A DNA stretch of 64,000 bases. Origin: Desulfatibacillum alkenivorans DSM 16219 (lineage in GTDB: Bacteria; Desulfobacterota; Desulfobacteria; Desulfobacterales; Desulfatibacillaceae). Where the stretch lies: contig NZ_FQZU01000002.1 in the NCBI RefSeq assembly GCF_900142135.1, positions 186,001-250,000 of the forward strand, read 5' to 3'. A program made the translations under genes and the position numbers. Of the stretch, positions 24,665 through 32,466 are shown in pieces. Each line of letters begins with the position of its first letter. Within the stretch, counting starts at the first letter, position 1. Below the pieces are notes generated by a model. That model did no database searches and had not been told where the DNA came from. It was given only the letters and a program-made list of their open reading frames with translations.

Positions 24665-25006
24665 TCAAAAGCCCTTTATAAAACGGCGCAAATAAAATCG
24701 AAGCCTGTATGGCTGTAAACTCATCAGCGCGCACCAGCAGAAGCCCAGGGGATGTTCAAAGCCCGCCGCCATATTGGCCTTGGCCTCTCGCCAAAACCAA
24801 AAACCGCGCCGATCCTTTATGTGAAAAAGCTCGTGCTTAAGAACGAAGTCCTTCACAGGCCCGGGCAGGTCCCGGCTGACATACACAGTCCGGCTGGCTG
24901 TATCAGCCAGACCGAACGCCGGCTTAATGGAATCGCCCGGGCAATATACAATTTTCACCTGGGATTGCAAGGGGCCGGCCTCCCGACGAGGTTTATATCC
25001 AAACAA
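24665..25006 (-). CDS. Small HExxH putative metallopeptidase
   Basis: A 113-residue protein with HELFH at residues 58-62 (two His and catalytic Glu) and a downstream Glu at about 74 in WREAKAN, the pattern of small gluzincin-like or M56/ImmA-like peptidase domains. The preceding VYVSRDLPGPVKDFVLKHE and the C-terminal hydrophobic FCWCALMSLQPYRLRFYL fit a minimal peptidase unit. It heads the zinc ABC operon: its stop is one base from the znuC start. The initiator (TTG at 25006) is weakly supported. The function is inferred from the motif only; no known substrate. Confidence 0.65.
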   Translation of the reverse strand: MFGYKPRREAGPLQSQVKIVYCPGDSIKPAFGLADTASRTVYVSRDLPGPVKDFVLKHELFHIKDRRGFWFWREAKANMAAGFEHPLGFCWCALMSLQPYRLRFYLRRFIKGF

Positions 25007-25160
25007 AACATATTAACATAGCGCATAATTCTGCACAACTTTGCAATTTTTATCCCCGGCTCAAATATTTATGGATTCCTGCTAAACCTTAAGGGGCATT
25101 ATTCCGAAATTGGAAAAAGAACCAATAAAAACGCTTCTCCCACATTTTAAGGAAAGAAAA

Positions 25161-26441
25161 ATGCAGATTGAAGGAAATTTCTCCAAGCCGGGATCTCTTC
25201 CGCACCTTATAGATACTCTGTCCCAGACAAAACGAACCGGCGTGTTGCGGTTTTCCGACAACGCTCAGACCGTGATTATATTTTTCAAGGACGGACAGGC
25301 GGTTTACGCCTCCGGCCCCAAATCCCAGGCAAGGCTAGGCTTGTTATTAAGAAAACGGGGCCTGATTTCAGAGGATAACCTCAGGATGGCCGTGACTCAC
25401 GCCAGGCAAAAGAAGGTCATTTTAGGCCAAGCTCTGGTGGACAAGCATTTGATTGAACCCAAGGATCTGCATACGGAAATAAAGGCTCTGACAGACAGAA
25501 CCATGGAAGAGCTGCTCCATTGGAGATCAGGCAGCTTTGCCTATGAGGACGCCCCGGTTTCCCTGGAGTCCTTTTATCCCGCCAGGCAGGCCGTGGATGC
25601 AAATCGTATGAAAAAACGCATCGCCAACAGCGTCCGGGTGCTCCCCCCCATGCCGTCTGTCATCCAAAAGGCCCAAAAGGTCATGGCTGATCCCAGTTCC
25701 AACCTCCGCCAGTTAGGAGAAATCCTGGAAAAAGACCAGGGCATCGCCGCCCGGATTCTCAGGCTGGTCAACTCTCCGTATTACGGCCTGGCGTGCAAGG
25801 TCGCCTCCATCGATAGAGCCATTGTGGTTCTGGGCCGCAAAACCTTGTCGGAAATCATATCCATGGCGTCCATGTCAGTGTTCGCAAACAGGGACTATAT
25901 GGGATACGGATTCACGGGCGAAGAAATGTGGTGGCACACCATCGCCGTGGGCATGGGCGCCAAGATCATCGCCGAAAAAGTATGCCCAAAACTGGCTGAA
26001 GACGCCTTTGCAGCGGGCCTGATTCATGACGCCGGCAAGCTGGTCCTGGACAAATTCGTTCTGGAGGAAAAAGCGGAGTTCGACCGTATGATTGCCAATA
26101 AGCAGCTCTCCTATGAGGCGGAGAAGGAACTGCTCGGCTGGAACCATGCGGAAATCGCCTCCCAGATTTGCAGTTCCTGGAAGGTCCCCGACCACATGAC
26201 CGAAGCGGTCATGCACCATCACAAGCCGGGAAATACGAAACACAAGACCCTGGCCTCCATCGTTCATTTGGCCGACGCCATGGCCCACGTCTGCGCGGCG
26301 GACTTGGGAATGCCTGCAAATCCCTACAAAATCGACCGGAACGCAGTCCAACTCCTGGGCCTGGAAACCCTGGAAATGAACCACATCATGAACAATATCC
26401 AGGAAGCCGTTGAAAAAGCCAGGGAAACCATCCAGGCATAG
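25161..26441 (+). CDS. PATAN-HDOD domain regulatory protein
   Basis: A 426-residue cytoplasmic signalling protein. The N-terminal half (about 1-135) is a PATAN/DUF4388-type module: LPHLIDTLSQTKRTGVLRFSD, then KDGQAVYASG, and a helical extension with LLRKRGLISEDNL. The C-terminal half (about 150-400) is an HDOD domain: LPPMPSVIQKAQKVM, EILEKDQGIAARILRLVNSPYYGL, AIVVLGRKTLSEII and the degenerate metal site LIHDAGKLVLDKF. ATG at 25161 is preceded by AAGGAAAG; the in-frame TTG at 25110 lacks a ribosome site. HDOD proteins act in c-di-GMP or chemotaxis-type control. The PATAN domain is shared with the receiver protein at 39412. Confidence 0.85.
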   Translation: MQIEGNFSKPGSLPHLIDTLSQTKRTGVLRFSDNAQTVIIFFKDGQAVYASGPKSQARLGLLLRKRGLISEDNLRMAVTHARQKKVILGQALVDKHLIEPKDLHTEIKALTDRTMEELLHWRSGSFAYEDAPVSLESFYPARQAVDANRMKKRIANSVRVLPPMPSVIQKAQKVMADPSSNLRQLGEILEKDQGIAARILRLVNSPYYGLACKVASIDRAIVVLGRKTLSEIISMASMSVFANRDYMGYGFTGEEMWWHTIAVGMGAKIIAEKVCPKLAEDAFAAGLIHDAGKLVLDKFVLEEKAEFDRMIANKQLSYEAEKELLGWNHAEIASQICSSWKVPDHMTEAVMHHHKPGNTKHKTLASIVHLADAMAHVCAADLGMPANPYKIDRNAVQLLGLETLEMNHIMNNIQEAVEKARETIQA

Positions 26442-26513
26442 CAAAAATCTTCATTATCGGCGGAACAATCCCTGGCTTGATGCCATAGGGATTTGCTGGC
26501 AATGGCCTGCATT

Positions 26514-26582
26514 TGTTGGGTTAAGAAGTCCTGAGGAATTTTTTCCAACCGCCAATAAAGAATGGGGACTTCGAACCCAACA
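26514..26582. repeat. TTGGGTT inverted repeat, family B, copy 1
   Basis: TGTTGGGTTAAGAAGTCC (26514-26531) faces GGACTTCGAACCCAACA (26566-26582), with one mismatch in 17. The same arms with another loop occur at 57954-58020. Confidence 0.75.
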
Positions 26583-26652
26583 TGAAAGCGATTTTTGAGC
26601 CGGTTTTTGAAATAGAGGCGGCAGGCGTTATTCTGTTGAGTGATGTGATCAA

Positions 26653-26691
26653 AAAAAAGGCGGCCCGCCGAAATGACGGATCGCCTTTTTT
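26653..26691. terminator. Bidirectional terminator between HDOD and DVU0772 genes
   Basis: AAAAAAGGCG pairs with CGCCTTTTTT around an inner small stem. T-runs occur on both strands, so it serves the convergent genes on either side. Confidence 0.8.
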
Positions 26692-26751
26692 GCAGCGCCA
26701 CGGGCCGACGCCGCCTTGCAAAAATTTCCGGAGTGACCGGGGATGAATTCC

Positions 26752-26780
26752 GGCCGGCGGCAGCCGATTTTCCGCCGGCC
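26752..26780 (-). terminator. GC-rich hairpin just after the DVU0772-family gene
   Basis: GGCCGGCGG (26752-26760) pairs with CCGCCGGCC (26772-26780), 9 bases past the stop codon. There is no T-run, so it may protect the 3' end instead of terminating. Confidence 0.45.
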
Positions 26781-26788
26781 GAAACATA

Positions 26789-27151
26789 TTACGCGTCGTA
26801 AAGCCTGTTCTTGAGCCAGTCCCGCACTTCGCCCTCCACGGCGTATACGCCGTGGTTGCCGCCCACGGATTCGCGAAACACTTCCTGAATCTCCTTGGGA
26901 AGCTCGATCCTGGCCAGCTCCTCGGCCTCCGAGGAATCGCGGCGGATGAGCAGGATGTAGGGTTCCTCCTCCCAGTTGTACACGACGAAATAATGGGTCT
27001 CGTCGTCCACGGAGCGAATGACGTAGCGCTTGGCCATGGCCCAGTTGTTGCCCCATTCCAGGTAAAGCCGGACGGCTTCTTCGGGGGTCATGTCCCAGTC
27101 GATTTTATTCAGCAGGTCGTTGTTGGCTTTAATATCTTCCAGTTGCATCAT
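26789..27151 (-). CDS. DVU0772-family conserved protein
   Basis: A 120-residue soluble acidic protein that looks like the DVU0772 family, named from Desulfovibrio and found in sulfate reducers. Recognisable are DWDMTPEEAVRLYLEWGNNWA, the YFVVYNWEEEPYILLIRR strand pair and the acidic tail ending VEGEVRDWLKNRLYDA. Two adjacent ATG codons follow AAGGAGG at the right distance, so the 129-residue reading from farther upstream is unlikely. Members have no known function; association with sulfate-reducer genomes is the only clue. Confidence 0.75.
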   Translation of the reverse strand: MMQLEDIKANNDLLNKIDWDMTPEEAVRLYLEWGNNWAMAKRYVIRSVDDETHYFVVYNWEEEPYILLIRRDSSEAEELARIELPKEIQEVFRESVGGNHGVYAVEGEVRDWLKNRLYDA

Positions 27152-27270
27152 AGGGCGCCTCCTTGGTTTTTTATTCATTGTGCTTTTTATACTCCCCTTT
27201 TCCTCGGAGAGGATGCAGAGGGTTTAATAGTTCTCATTACTATATCGGTCCGGCAAAACAACCTCTTAAG

Positions 27271-27322
27271 CCGCGGACCGGCCAAATAGGGCCTAACCGG
27301 TCCGCGGCGGCGGCTTAGCCGC
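27271..27322. terminator. Two consecutive hairpins between DVU0772 and flavodoxin genes
   Basis: An 11-bp perfect stem CCGCGGACCGG (27271-27281)/CCGGTCCGCGG (27297-27307) and a second stem GGCGGC/GCCGCC (27308-27322). They lie downstream of the flavodoxin gene on the minus strand, where no T-run follows. They may be terminator-like or binding sites. Confidence 0.45.
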
Positions 27323-27420
27323 CTGGAGCAAGGAGAACTGCGCCCAAATGGGGCTTGTATTCAAGCCGGCGTCCCGGCCTTGAGTTCCTCTGCAGGTCGA
27401 TATATTTTCAGCGAGTTATA

Positions 27421-27855
27421 TCACCCCGCCTTTTTTGCCATGTCGCGGCCGTAATCCTGGGCCATGGCCACTCCGCCGCCCAGGTCTGCATTTTTCAGAC
27501 GCAGGGACTGGGAAACCATGTCCATCTTGAAAATATTCTTCATGGTGTCGAAAATGCGGTCCGGGGACTCGCCGCTCCAGCCGAAAGCGCCGAAAGCGCC
27601 GCCGATCTTTCCCGCCAGGTCGGCTTTTTCAGCCAGGAACAAAAAGGTCTTCATGGCCTGGAGCATTTCTCCGTGGTACGTGGGCGCGCCGAAAGCATAG
27701 GCGTCGTATCCGTCCAGGTCCTGCTCGTTCTTCACGTCCTTGACGTTCAAAACCTTGGCTTCCATGCCTCCGAAGCGCATTCCTTCAGCAACCAGGTTCG
27801 CTATCTTTTCCGTATCTTTTGTCCGTGTGGTATAAACAACCAATCCCCTTTTCAT
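27421..27855 (-). CDS. Flavodoxin-domain protein
   Basis: A 144-residue short-chain flavodoxin-like protein. The phosphate loop is TTRTKDTEKIA and the FMN-binding loops are GAPTYHGEM and FGAFGWSGESP. The last loop closely matches the flavodoxin half of flavodiiron proteins (FGSYGWSGEA in the protein at 32466), suggesting that it descended from, or works with, that family. It could carry electrons at low potential. It is separated from cooS upstream by a 9-bp hairpin, so cotranscription with the CO dehydrogenase is possible but not certain. Confidence 0.88.
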   Translation of the reverse strand: MKRGLVVYTTRTKDTEKIANLVAEGMRFGGMEAKVLNVKDVKNEQDLDGYDAYAFGAPTYHGEMLQAMKTFLFLAEKADLAGKIGGAFGAFGWSGESPDRIFDTMKNIFKMDMVSQSLRLKNADLGGGVAMAQDYGRDMAKKAG

Positions 27856-27932
27856 GCGTATTCTCCTCTTCTGCAGCCCGGATGTTCAGGTTCGTTTATT
27901 TGATGCTCCAACCACAATGTTATGGGTTTTAG

Positions 27933-27959
27933 CCGGGGGCTCCCCAAGGAAGCCCCCGG
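27933..27959 (-). terminator. Hairpin between cooS and the flavodoxin gene
   Basis: CCGGGGGCT pairs with AGCCCCCGG over a 9-base loop, 12 bases after the cooS stop on the minus strand. No clear T-run follows, so partial read-through into the flavodoxin gene is possible. Confidence 0.5.
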
Positions 27960-27971
27960 ATGAAATTCCGT

Positions 27972-29942
27972 TTACGCGACGTCAAGTTTCTGGCGGTCCG
28001 CCATGTCCATGAGGACGCGCTCCCGGGCCTTGTCAATGCCCAGTTGCTTACGCTTCTTGTCGATGTGGGCGATCATCATGTGGGCCATCTCAATGGGGTC
28101 GTTGGAAAATCCCCATTTGCCCATGCCCATTTCCTCAAGCTCTTCAAAAAGGTGCTTGTGGAATTTGGTGCCTTCGGTGATGGGGAAGGTGGTCCCAAAC
28201 ACCGTGTACACGCCGGAGGCCACAAAGTAATGGCCGATGGATATGGCTTTCTCGCTCATCCATTCGGGCGCGGCGCCTGCGGCAGGCAGGTCTGCAATGG
28301 AGTGGCCCAGGCCGCCGGTCCGCACCATTTCGCTGGCTGCGGTCAAAATACGGCTGTTGTCCACGCAGGAGCCCAAGCCAAGAATGGGCGGCATGCCAAC
28401 GGTTTCGCAAACTTCGGCCAGTCCGTCTCCGGCAAGGTGCGCCGCCTCGGGAATGAGCAACCCGGCCTTTGCCAAAGCGATCTGGGAGCATCCGGTCTGG
28501 AGCACCAAAACGTCGTTCTTGATGAGTTCCTTGACCAGCTCCACGTGCATGTAATCCTGCTTGGTCCTGGGCTGGGTGCAGCCCACCACGCCGGCCACGC
28601 CGCGGATGCGACCATTGATGATGTTTTCGTTCAGGGGCACGTAGGATTCCCGGAAGGTTCCGCCCAGCATGTAGCCGATGTATTCCTTGGAAAATCCATG
28701 GATGCCTATGTTTTTGTTTTTGGGAATCTGGATATCTCCCTTTCTGCTCTTAAAACGGGAGATGGCCTTGATCACCACTTCGTCGGTGCAAGCCATGGGA
28801 TTGTCTTCATCAAACTCAATGTGCTTTACCCCTTCGATATGGCAACGGGGGTTGGTGGTGAAAAGCTCCGTGCCGTAGCAGTCCGCCACCTTGCCCAAAC
28901 CCTGCTTGATGCACTGGACGTCTACGGCCATGGCGTCCACGGCTCCGGTTACCAGTACGGCTTCGGTGGACATGAAGTTGCCCGCGTGGGGCACGCCGTG
29001 GCGGGACATCATTTCCGCGCCCGAGCAGCACATGCCAACCAGGTTAATGCCCTTGGCGCCGGCCGCCTTGGCCGCTTCAACCATGGTGGCGTCGCTGGTG
29101 GAAACCATGATGGACTCAAACAGGTTGGGTTCGTGGCCGTGAACGATGATGTTCACATGGTCTTCCTTTAAAACGCCCATGTTCACTTCCGCCATGACAG
29201 GCCTGGGAGTGCCGAACATAATGTCGGAAATCTCCGTAGCCACCATGGAGCCGCCCCAACCGTCGGAGAGCGCCGTACGGCTGCATTGGTTGACAATGTT
29301 TTCGTAATCCTGGTCCACGCCCATGTGGGTGCGGTGCATGATTTCCATGATCTCGCGCATGGCCCCGCGGGGCACGATGCCCTGTTTGCGCCAGGTTTCC
29401 AGGGTTTTTTCCGGAACGGCCTTGGCAAAGGGAAATTCCCCTTCCACCAGGGTGTAGGTTTTCATCAGCTCCTCGTAAATATCCAGGCCGATGTCATTGT
29501 ACTCCCTGCCGTCGGTTTCAATCTCCAGAGTCTCGGCGACCTGGAGGAGCTTCTGGATGTCCTTGATTTGGTAGTCCTTGTTGTGACCCTTGACCACTTC
29601 TCCGAACAAATGGAGAATGCTCATGCCGTGGTCTGTATGGGCTGCGGCGCCCGACGCGACCATGCGCGCAAAGTTTCGGGCTTGAATGGTGTCTATGGTG
29701 GCGCCGCAAACGCCGACCTTTCCGTAAGGATCCTTGGCGTTCAACCGGCAGGGCCCCATAGAACAGTGTTTGCAACACGCTGAATCAGCGCCGATAGGAC
29801 ACGGCTTCATGCTCGCAGCCCTATCGAACACGAGCTCCACCCCGTCCCTGCGGGCCTTGTCAATCATTTGCGCAGTGGCCTCGCAAGTGGTGCAGTCGCG
29901 TGCAGGCGTCAATTTTTTCTTCAGCTCCTTAGTCTCTCCCAT
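27972..29942 (-). CDS. cooS: Anaerobic Ni-carbon-monoxide dehydrogenase, catalytic subunit
   Basis: A 656-residue Ni-Fe-S CO dehydrogenase (CooS) that oxidises CO to CO2 or the reverse. The cysteines for the D and B clusters are at the N-terminus (CPIGADSACCKHCSMGPCRLN and VGVCGA). The C-cluster His and Cys region is present, for example VHGHEPNLFESI, LVGMCCSGAEMM, GVVGCTQPRT and LQTGCSQIALAKAGL. It has the full length for CooS. No ferredoxin CooF, nickel-inserting CooC, or ACS subunit genes are adjacent, so it is a stand-alone CODH as seen in several sulfate reducers. A strong AAGGAGG site precedes the ATG. Confidence 0.95.
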   Translation of the reverse strand: MGETKELKKKLTPARDCTTCEATAQMIDKARRDGVELVFDRAASMKPCPIGADSACCKHCSMGPCRLNAKDPYGKVGVCGATIDTIQARNFARMVASGAAAHTDHGMSILHLFGEVVKGHNKDYQIKDIQKLLQVAETLEIETDGREYNDIGLDIYEELMKTYTLVEGEFPFAKAVPEKTLETWRKQGIVPRGAMREIMEIMHRTHMGVDQDYENIVNQCSRTALSDGWGGSMVATEISDIMFGTPRPVMAEVNMGVLKEDHVNIIVHGHEPNLFESIMVSTSDATMVEAAKAAGAKGINLVGMCCSGAEMMSRHGVPHAGNFMSTEAVLVTGAVDAMAVDVQCIKQGLGKVADCYGTELFTTNPRCHIEGVKHIEFDEDNPMACTDEVVIKAISRFKSRKGDIQIPKNKNIGIHGFSKEYIGYMLGGTFRESYVPLNENIINGRIRGVAGVVGCTQPRTKQDYMHVELVKELIKNDVLVLQTGCSQIALAKAGLLIPEAAHLAGDGLAEVCETVGMPPILGLGSCVDNSRILTAASEMVRTGGLGHSIADLPAAGAAPEWMSEKAISIGHYFVASGVYTVFGTTFPITEGTKFHKHLFEELEEMGMGKWGFSNDPIEMAHMMIAHIDKKRKQLGIDKARERVLMDMADRQKLDVA

Positions 29943-30070
29943 GCAATCCTCCTTGCATATTACTGGGGGGATCAGTACAGGGCGGCATGCCTATTTCCCA
30001 TACAGCGAGCCAACCCATTCAAGCCTTCCTGCAACTAATCGCCTTACCGTGAAAATGAGCGTGCAGGCTC

Positions 30071-30301
30071 CTACTCCTGCCTACGCCGTTTCCAAATGGC
30101 CATGCATCCATCTTTGCCGAATCCAACCTGAACCAACTCCCATCCTTGAGCCCCTTTCTCGTTAAGGACGGCGGTCAGGGCGGACCATTGCGTTTCCGGT
30201 ACTTTGTCCAAAGTACAGCCCCCGGACTCGTTGCAGAAAGCAACCACCCTGGAAAAGGCGTCCTGGGGGTAAAAGGTGACATCGTATTCAAAGTTTTCCA
30301 T
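30071..30301 (-). CDS. DUF4177-like small protein under a Fur-type box
   Basis: A 76-residue protein starting MENFEYDVTFYPQ and containing the LNEKGAQGWELVQVGF motif of the DUF4177 family, followed by a WKRRRQE basic end. ATG at 30301 has AAGGAGG 8 bases upstream; an in-frame start 30 bases earlier lacks this. It contains two cysteines (CNESGGC) that could form a redox or metal pair. An almost perfect Fur-box palindrome lies about 43 bases upstream, so iron or a related metal probably controls it. It is monocistronic; the function is unknown. Confidence 0.72.
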   Translation of the reverse strand: MENFEYDVTFYPQDAFSRVVAFCNESGGCTLDKVPETQWSALTAVLNEKGAQGWELVQVGFGKDGCMAIWKRRRQE

Positions 30302-30343
30302 AACAGCCTCCTTAGTTGATCGGGCCGCCAAGGGCCTGTTTCA

Positions 30344-30360
30344 ATAATGAGACTCATTAT
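30344..30360 (-). promoter_or_regulatory. Fur-family operator upstream of the DUF4177-like gene
   Basis: A perfect 8-1-8 palindrome, ATAATGAG-A-CTCATTAT, embedded in AT-rich sequence with a further TTGATAATG half on the minus strand. It resembles the Fur/PerR consensus (GATAATGATNATCATTATC). Confidence 0.7.
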
Positions 30361-30411
30361 CAATAATCTAACACAGGAGCGGGGCTTGTCAACTCAAATG
30401 CAGCAGGCTTG

Positions 30412-31131
30412 TTAAGATAAATCGCAGGGCAGCGGCCGGTTGAGGCGCAGGGAATTCAGGTCCATGTCAACGTCCCAGGCCAGGGCTTCCACGCCGTTGG
30501 CGCAAACCCGGCGCAGGGCGGCCCCGTAGGCCGGATCGATGTGGTCAGCAGGTGCAAAGACGTCGGCGTCCATTCGCTGAATGAGAAAGAACATAACGCT
30601 GCGTTTATTTTGAGACAATGCCTTCTCCAACTCCTCCAGGTGTTTGAGGCCCCTGGCCGTGACTGCATCCGGGAACATGGCCCGGCGGTCTTCCACCAGG
30701 GTGCAGTTTTTCACTTCCACCAGGCAATCCCGCCGGCCTTCCTCCGAAAGCATGATGTCCACGCGGGAGTTGGCTCCGTACGGGACTTCCATACGCAGCC
30801 CGCCGTATCCTGAAAGTTCGGGGATCACCTGATCCTCAATGGCTTTTGCCACCAGTTTATTGGGGACTCCCGTATTGATTCCGACGAGGGAGTCCGGCAT
30901 TTTAATCATTTCGAGGGTGTACTTGAGTTTGCGTTTGGGGTTGGAGGCCGGAGAAATCCATACCGGGCTGCCGGGGTCCGAGCAGCCGGTCATTCTGCCG
31001 GAATTGGGGCAATGGGCGGATACCACGGTTCCGTCCTCCAACTCCACGTCGGCGATAAAGCGTTTATACCGCCGTAAAAGGGTCCCTTGAATGAGCTTGG
31101 GCCAGGGGAGGGCGCCTTTATCCTTTTTCAC
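30412..31131 (-). CDS. sfsA: Sugar fermentation stimulation protein SfsA
   Basis: A 239-residue SfsA-family protein, proposed to be a nuclease-fold DNA-binding protein. The conserved core is seen: AHCPNSGRMTGCS, KLKYTLEMI, NTGVPNKLVAKAI, a PD-(D/E)xK-like segment SRVDIMLSEEGRRDCLVEVKNCTLV, and RGLKHLEELEKAL. The length is standard. Its start overlaps the end of the HEAT-repeat gene by four bases (ATGA), so they are coupled. The true cellular function remains unsettled. Confidence 0.93.
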   Translation of the reverse strand: MKKDKGALPWPKLIQGTLLRRYKRFIADVELEDGTVVSAHCPNSGRMTGCSDPGSPVWISPASNPKRKLKYTLEMIKMPDSLVGINTGVPNKLVAKAIEDQVIPELSGYGGLRMEVPYGANSRVDIMLSEEGRRDCLVEVKNCTLVEDRRAMFPDAVTARGLKHLEELEKALSQNKRSVMFFLIQRMDADVFAPADHIDPAYGAALRRVCANGVEALAWDVDMDLNSLRLNRPLPCDLS

Positions 31132-31829
31132 GATGCAGCGGCCTCCAATTTTTTCAGGGCTTGCCGGGCCAGATCGCCTACGCTCGCCTGGGTTAACTCT
31201 CCGTCCAGGAACAAAGGCGTCATGGTTTTGTCATCCGTCATGGCGCGGAGCTTATCCGCAGCCGGGGCGTAACCCATATTGCCGACGGCCCAGGCGGCCA
31301 GGCCTTGATTCGGAGCATCCGGGCAGTCCAAAAGGGTCGCCAGGGCCGGTCCCGCATCCTGCACCAGCTTCGGGTGGACCTGGGCGATTCGTCCCACGCC
31401 CCACACGGCGCCTCGCCGGAAAACGTCGTGCTCCAGAAAGCATTGGTCTTCGTCCACGTAGGAGACCACGATTTTGGCGAATTCCCTGGCCAGGCCGGGG
31501 TGATTCGCCATGACTTCGGCCATGGCTTCGGGCACGCCCCATCCAATGCCTCCGGACTCCTCGTTCATCTGCCACATGAAGCGGCGCATGATTTCCCGGG
31601 CGTCCTCCATGCGGGACTCGGCCATGGCCGGAACCAGGCGTCCCAGGGCCGTAACGGCCCGCCACCGGATTTTTTCGTCCTGATGGCATAAAAGCCCTAT
31701 GAGCGGATTGACCGCCTGCTTCCATGGAAGCTGCAATATTCGAGCCAGGGCCTGGTCCGGGGACTCCTGGGACAAAATCTCCAGGACCTGTTTTTTTAAC
31801 GCCCTTCTTCCGGTCCGTTTTTCCGCCAT
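31128..31829 (-). CDS. DVU0298-family HEAT-repeat protein
   Basis: A 233-residue protein, predicted all-helical with HEAT/PBS-lyase repeats, related to the DVU0298 family of sulfate reducers. Repeat helices are visible, such as AVNPLIGLLCHQDEKIRWRAVTALGRLVP, REIMRRFMWQMNEESGGIGWGVPEAMAEV, and AAWAVGNMGY. The N-terminus is basic (MAEKRTGRRALKKQVL). ATG at 31829 follows AAGGAG; an upstream reading to 31913 runs through the terminator and is rejected. It couples to sfsA by a four-base overlap. It may be a scaffold or protein-binding factor; no enzymatic motif is visible. Confidence 0.82.
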   Translation of the reverse strand: MAEKRTGRRALKKQVLEILSQESPDQALARILQLPWKQAVNPLIGLLCHQDEKIRWRAVTALGRLVPAMAESRMEDAREIMRRFMWQMNEESGGIGWGVPEAMAEVMANHPGLAREFAKIVVSYVDEDQCFLEHDVFRRGAVWGVGRIAQVHPKLVQDAGPALATLLDCPDAPNQGLAAWAVGNMGYAPAADKLRAMTDDKTMTPLFLDGELTQASVGDLARQALKKLEAAAS

Positions 31830-31864
31830 GCCTGCTCCTTGATAGGGTCTTAGCGAAATAGGAA

Positions 31865-31902
31865 ACAAAAGCCCCGCCGATTTGTGAAAAAGGGCGGGGC
31901 TT
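31865..31902 (-). terminator. Terminator of the oxygen-defence cluster
   Basis: On the minus strand AAGCCCCGCCC pairs with GGCGGGGCTT and is followed by TTGTTTCC. It lies 13 bases after the DsrE-like gene, the last in the run that begins at perR. Confidence 0.75.
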
Positions 31903-31914
31903 GAATAAAACAAA

Positions 31915-32265
31915 TCAGAATGTGACGACGGTGTAGCCCTGCTCCTGAAATGCGGACATGGACGGGTGGCCCGCCATGTCGTCCAGCAGTTCCAGGCCCG
32001 TCGCCTTGACTTCTTCCAAGACCTTCATCTGCTGGGAGCACGCTTTGCACGCCCCGGCGAAAAGGCCTTTGTCCAAAACCCTTTTGTACAACGAATGGCG
32101 CGGCGCGCCTTCCACGGCCAGATCTGGGATGAGCTTGGTCGCGGCGCCTTCCACCACGATTTTGGATTCCCAGCCTTTGGCCTCATAGTCCAAGGCGTAT
32201 AAAAGCACATGGACAAAGCACATGGGGTCGTCCCTGAATGCGAACAAAACAATCTTTTGCTCCAT
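31915..32265 (-). CDS. DsrE-like sulfur-handling protein
   Basis: A 116-residue DsrE/TusD-like fold protein: an N-terminal strand EQKIVLFAFRDDP, a helix MCFVHVLLYALDYEAKG and a central CKACSQQM loop with two cysteines, the position of the persulfide-carrying cysteine in this superfamily. It is probably a cytoplasmic sulfur-relay or sensory protein. It is the last gene of the redox cluster, 9 bases after ferredoxin. The link between a sulfur carrier and oxygen-reduction genes could reflect defence of sulfur metabolism; this is inference. Confidence 0.8.
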   Translation of the reverse strand: MEQKIVLFAFRDDPMCFVHVLLYALDYEAKGWESKIVVEGAATKLIPDLAVEGAPRHSLYKRVLDKGLFAGACKACSQQMKVLEEVKATGLELLDDMAGHPSMSAFQEQGYTVVTF

Positions 32266-32274
32266 GGCTCTCTC

Positions 32275-32466
32275 CTATTCGTCCTCCCAGGTAATGCAGT
32301 CCGACGGGCAGTACTTGATGGCCTCGTCCACGCATTCTTCGGGATAGGAATCCAGGTCTTTCACCTGGATCATGCCGGCGTTATTTCTAAAAAACACCTC
32401 GGGGCATACTTCGATGCAGCCTTCGCAATCCACGCACGTACTGTTATCCACGACCGGAACTTTCAT
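32275..32466 (-). CDS. Single-cluster ferredoxin
   Basis: A 63-residue ferredoxin. The motif CVDCEGCIEVCP gives four cysteines and a distal CP pair (YCPSDCI) gives the last ligand, the layout of one-cluster [4Fe-4S] or [3Fe-4S] ferredoxins such as Desulfovibrio Fd. The ATG overlaps the final A of the flavodiiron gene stop (TAATG), and a longer reading upstream is rejected. It may deliver electrons to the flavodiiron protein or take them from pyruvate oxidation. Confidence 0.9.
   Translation of the reverse strand: MKVPVVDNSTCVDCEGCIEVCPEVFFRNNAGMIQVKDLDSYPEECVDEAIKYCPSDCITWEDE

Noticed and set aside
25110-25160. Extending the HDOD gene to the TTG at 25110
   Set aside because: No ribosome site at the TTG, while AAGGAAAG precedes the ATG at 25161.
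27960-29171. 403-residue plus-strand frame opposite cooS
   Set aside because: Mirror of a strongly conserved gene; composition reflects codon use of cooS.
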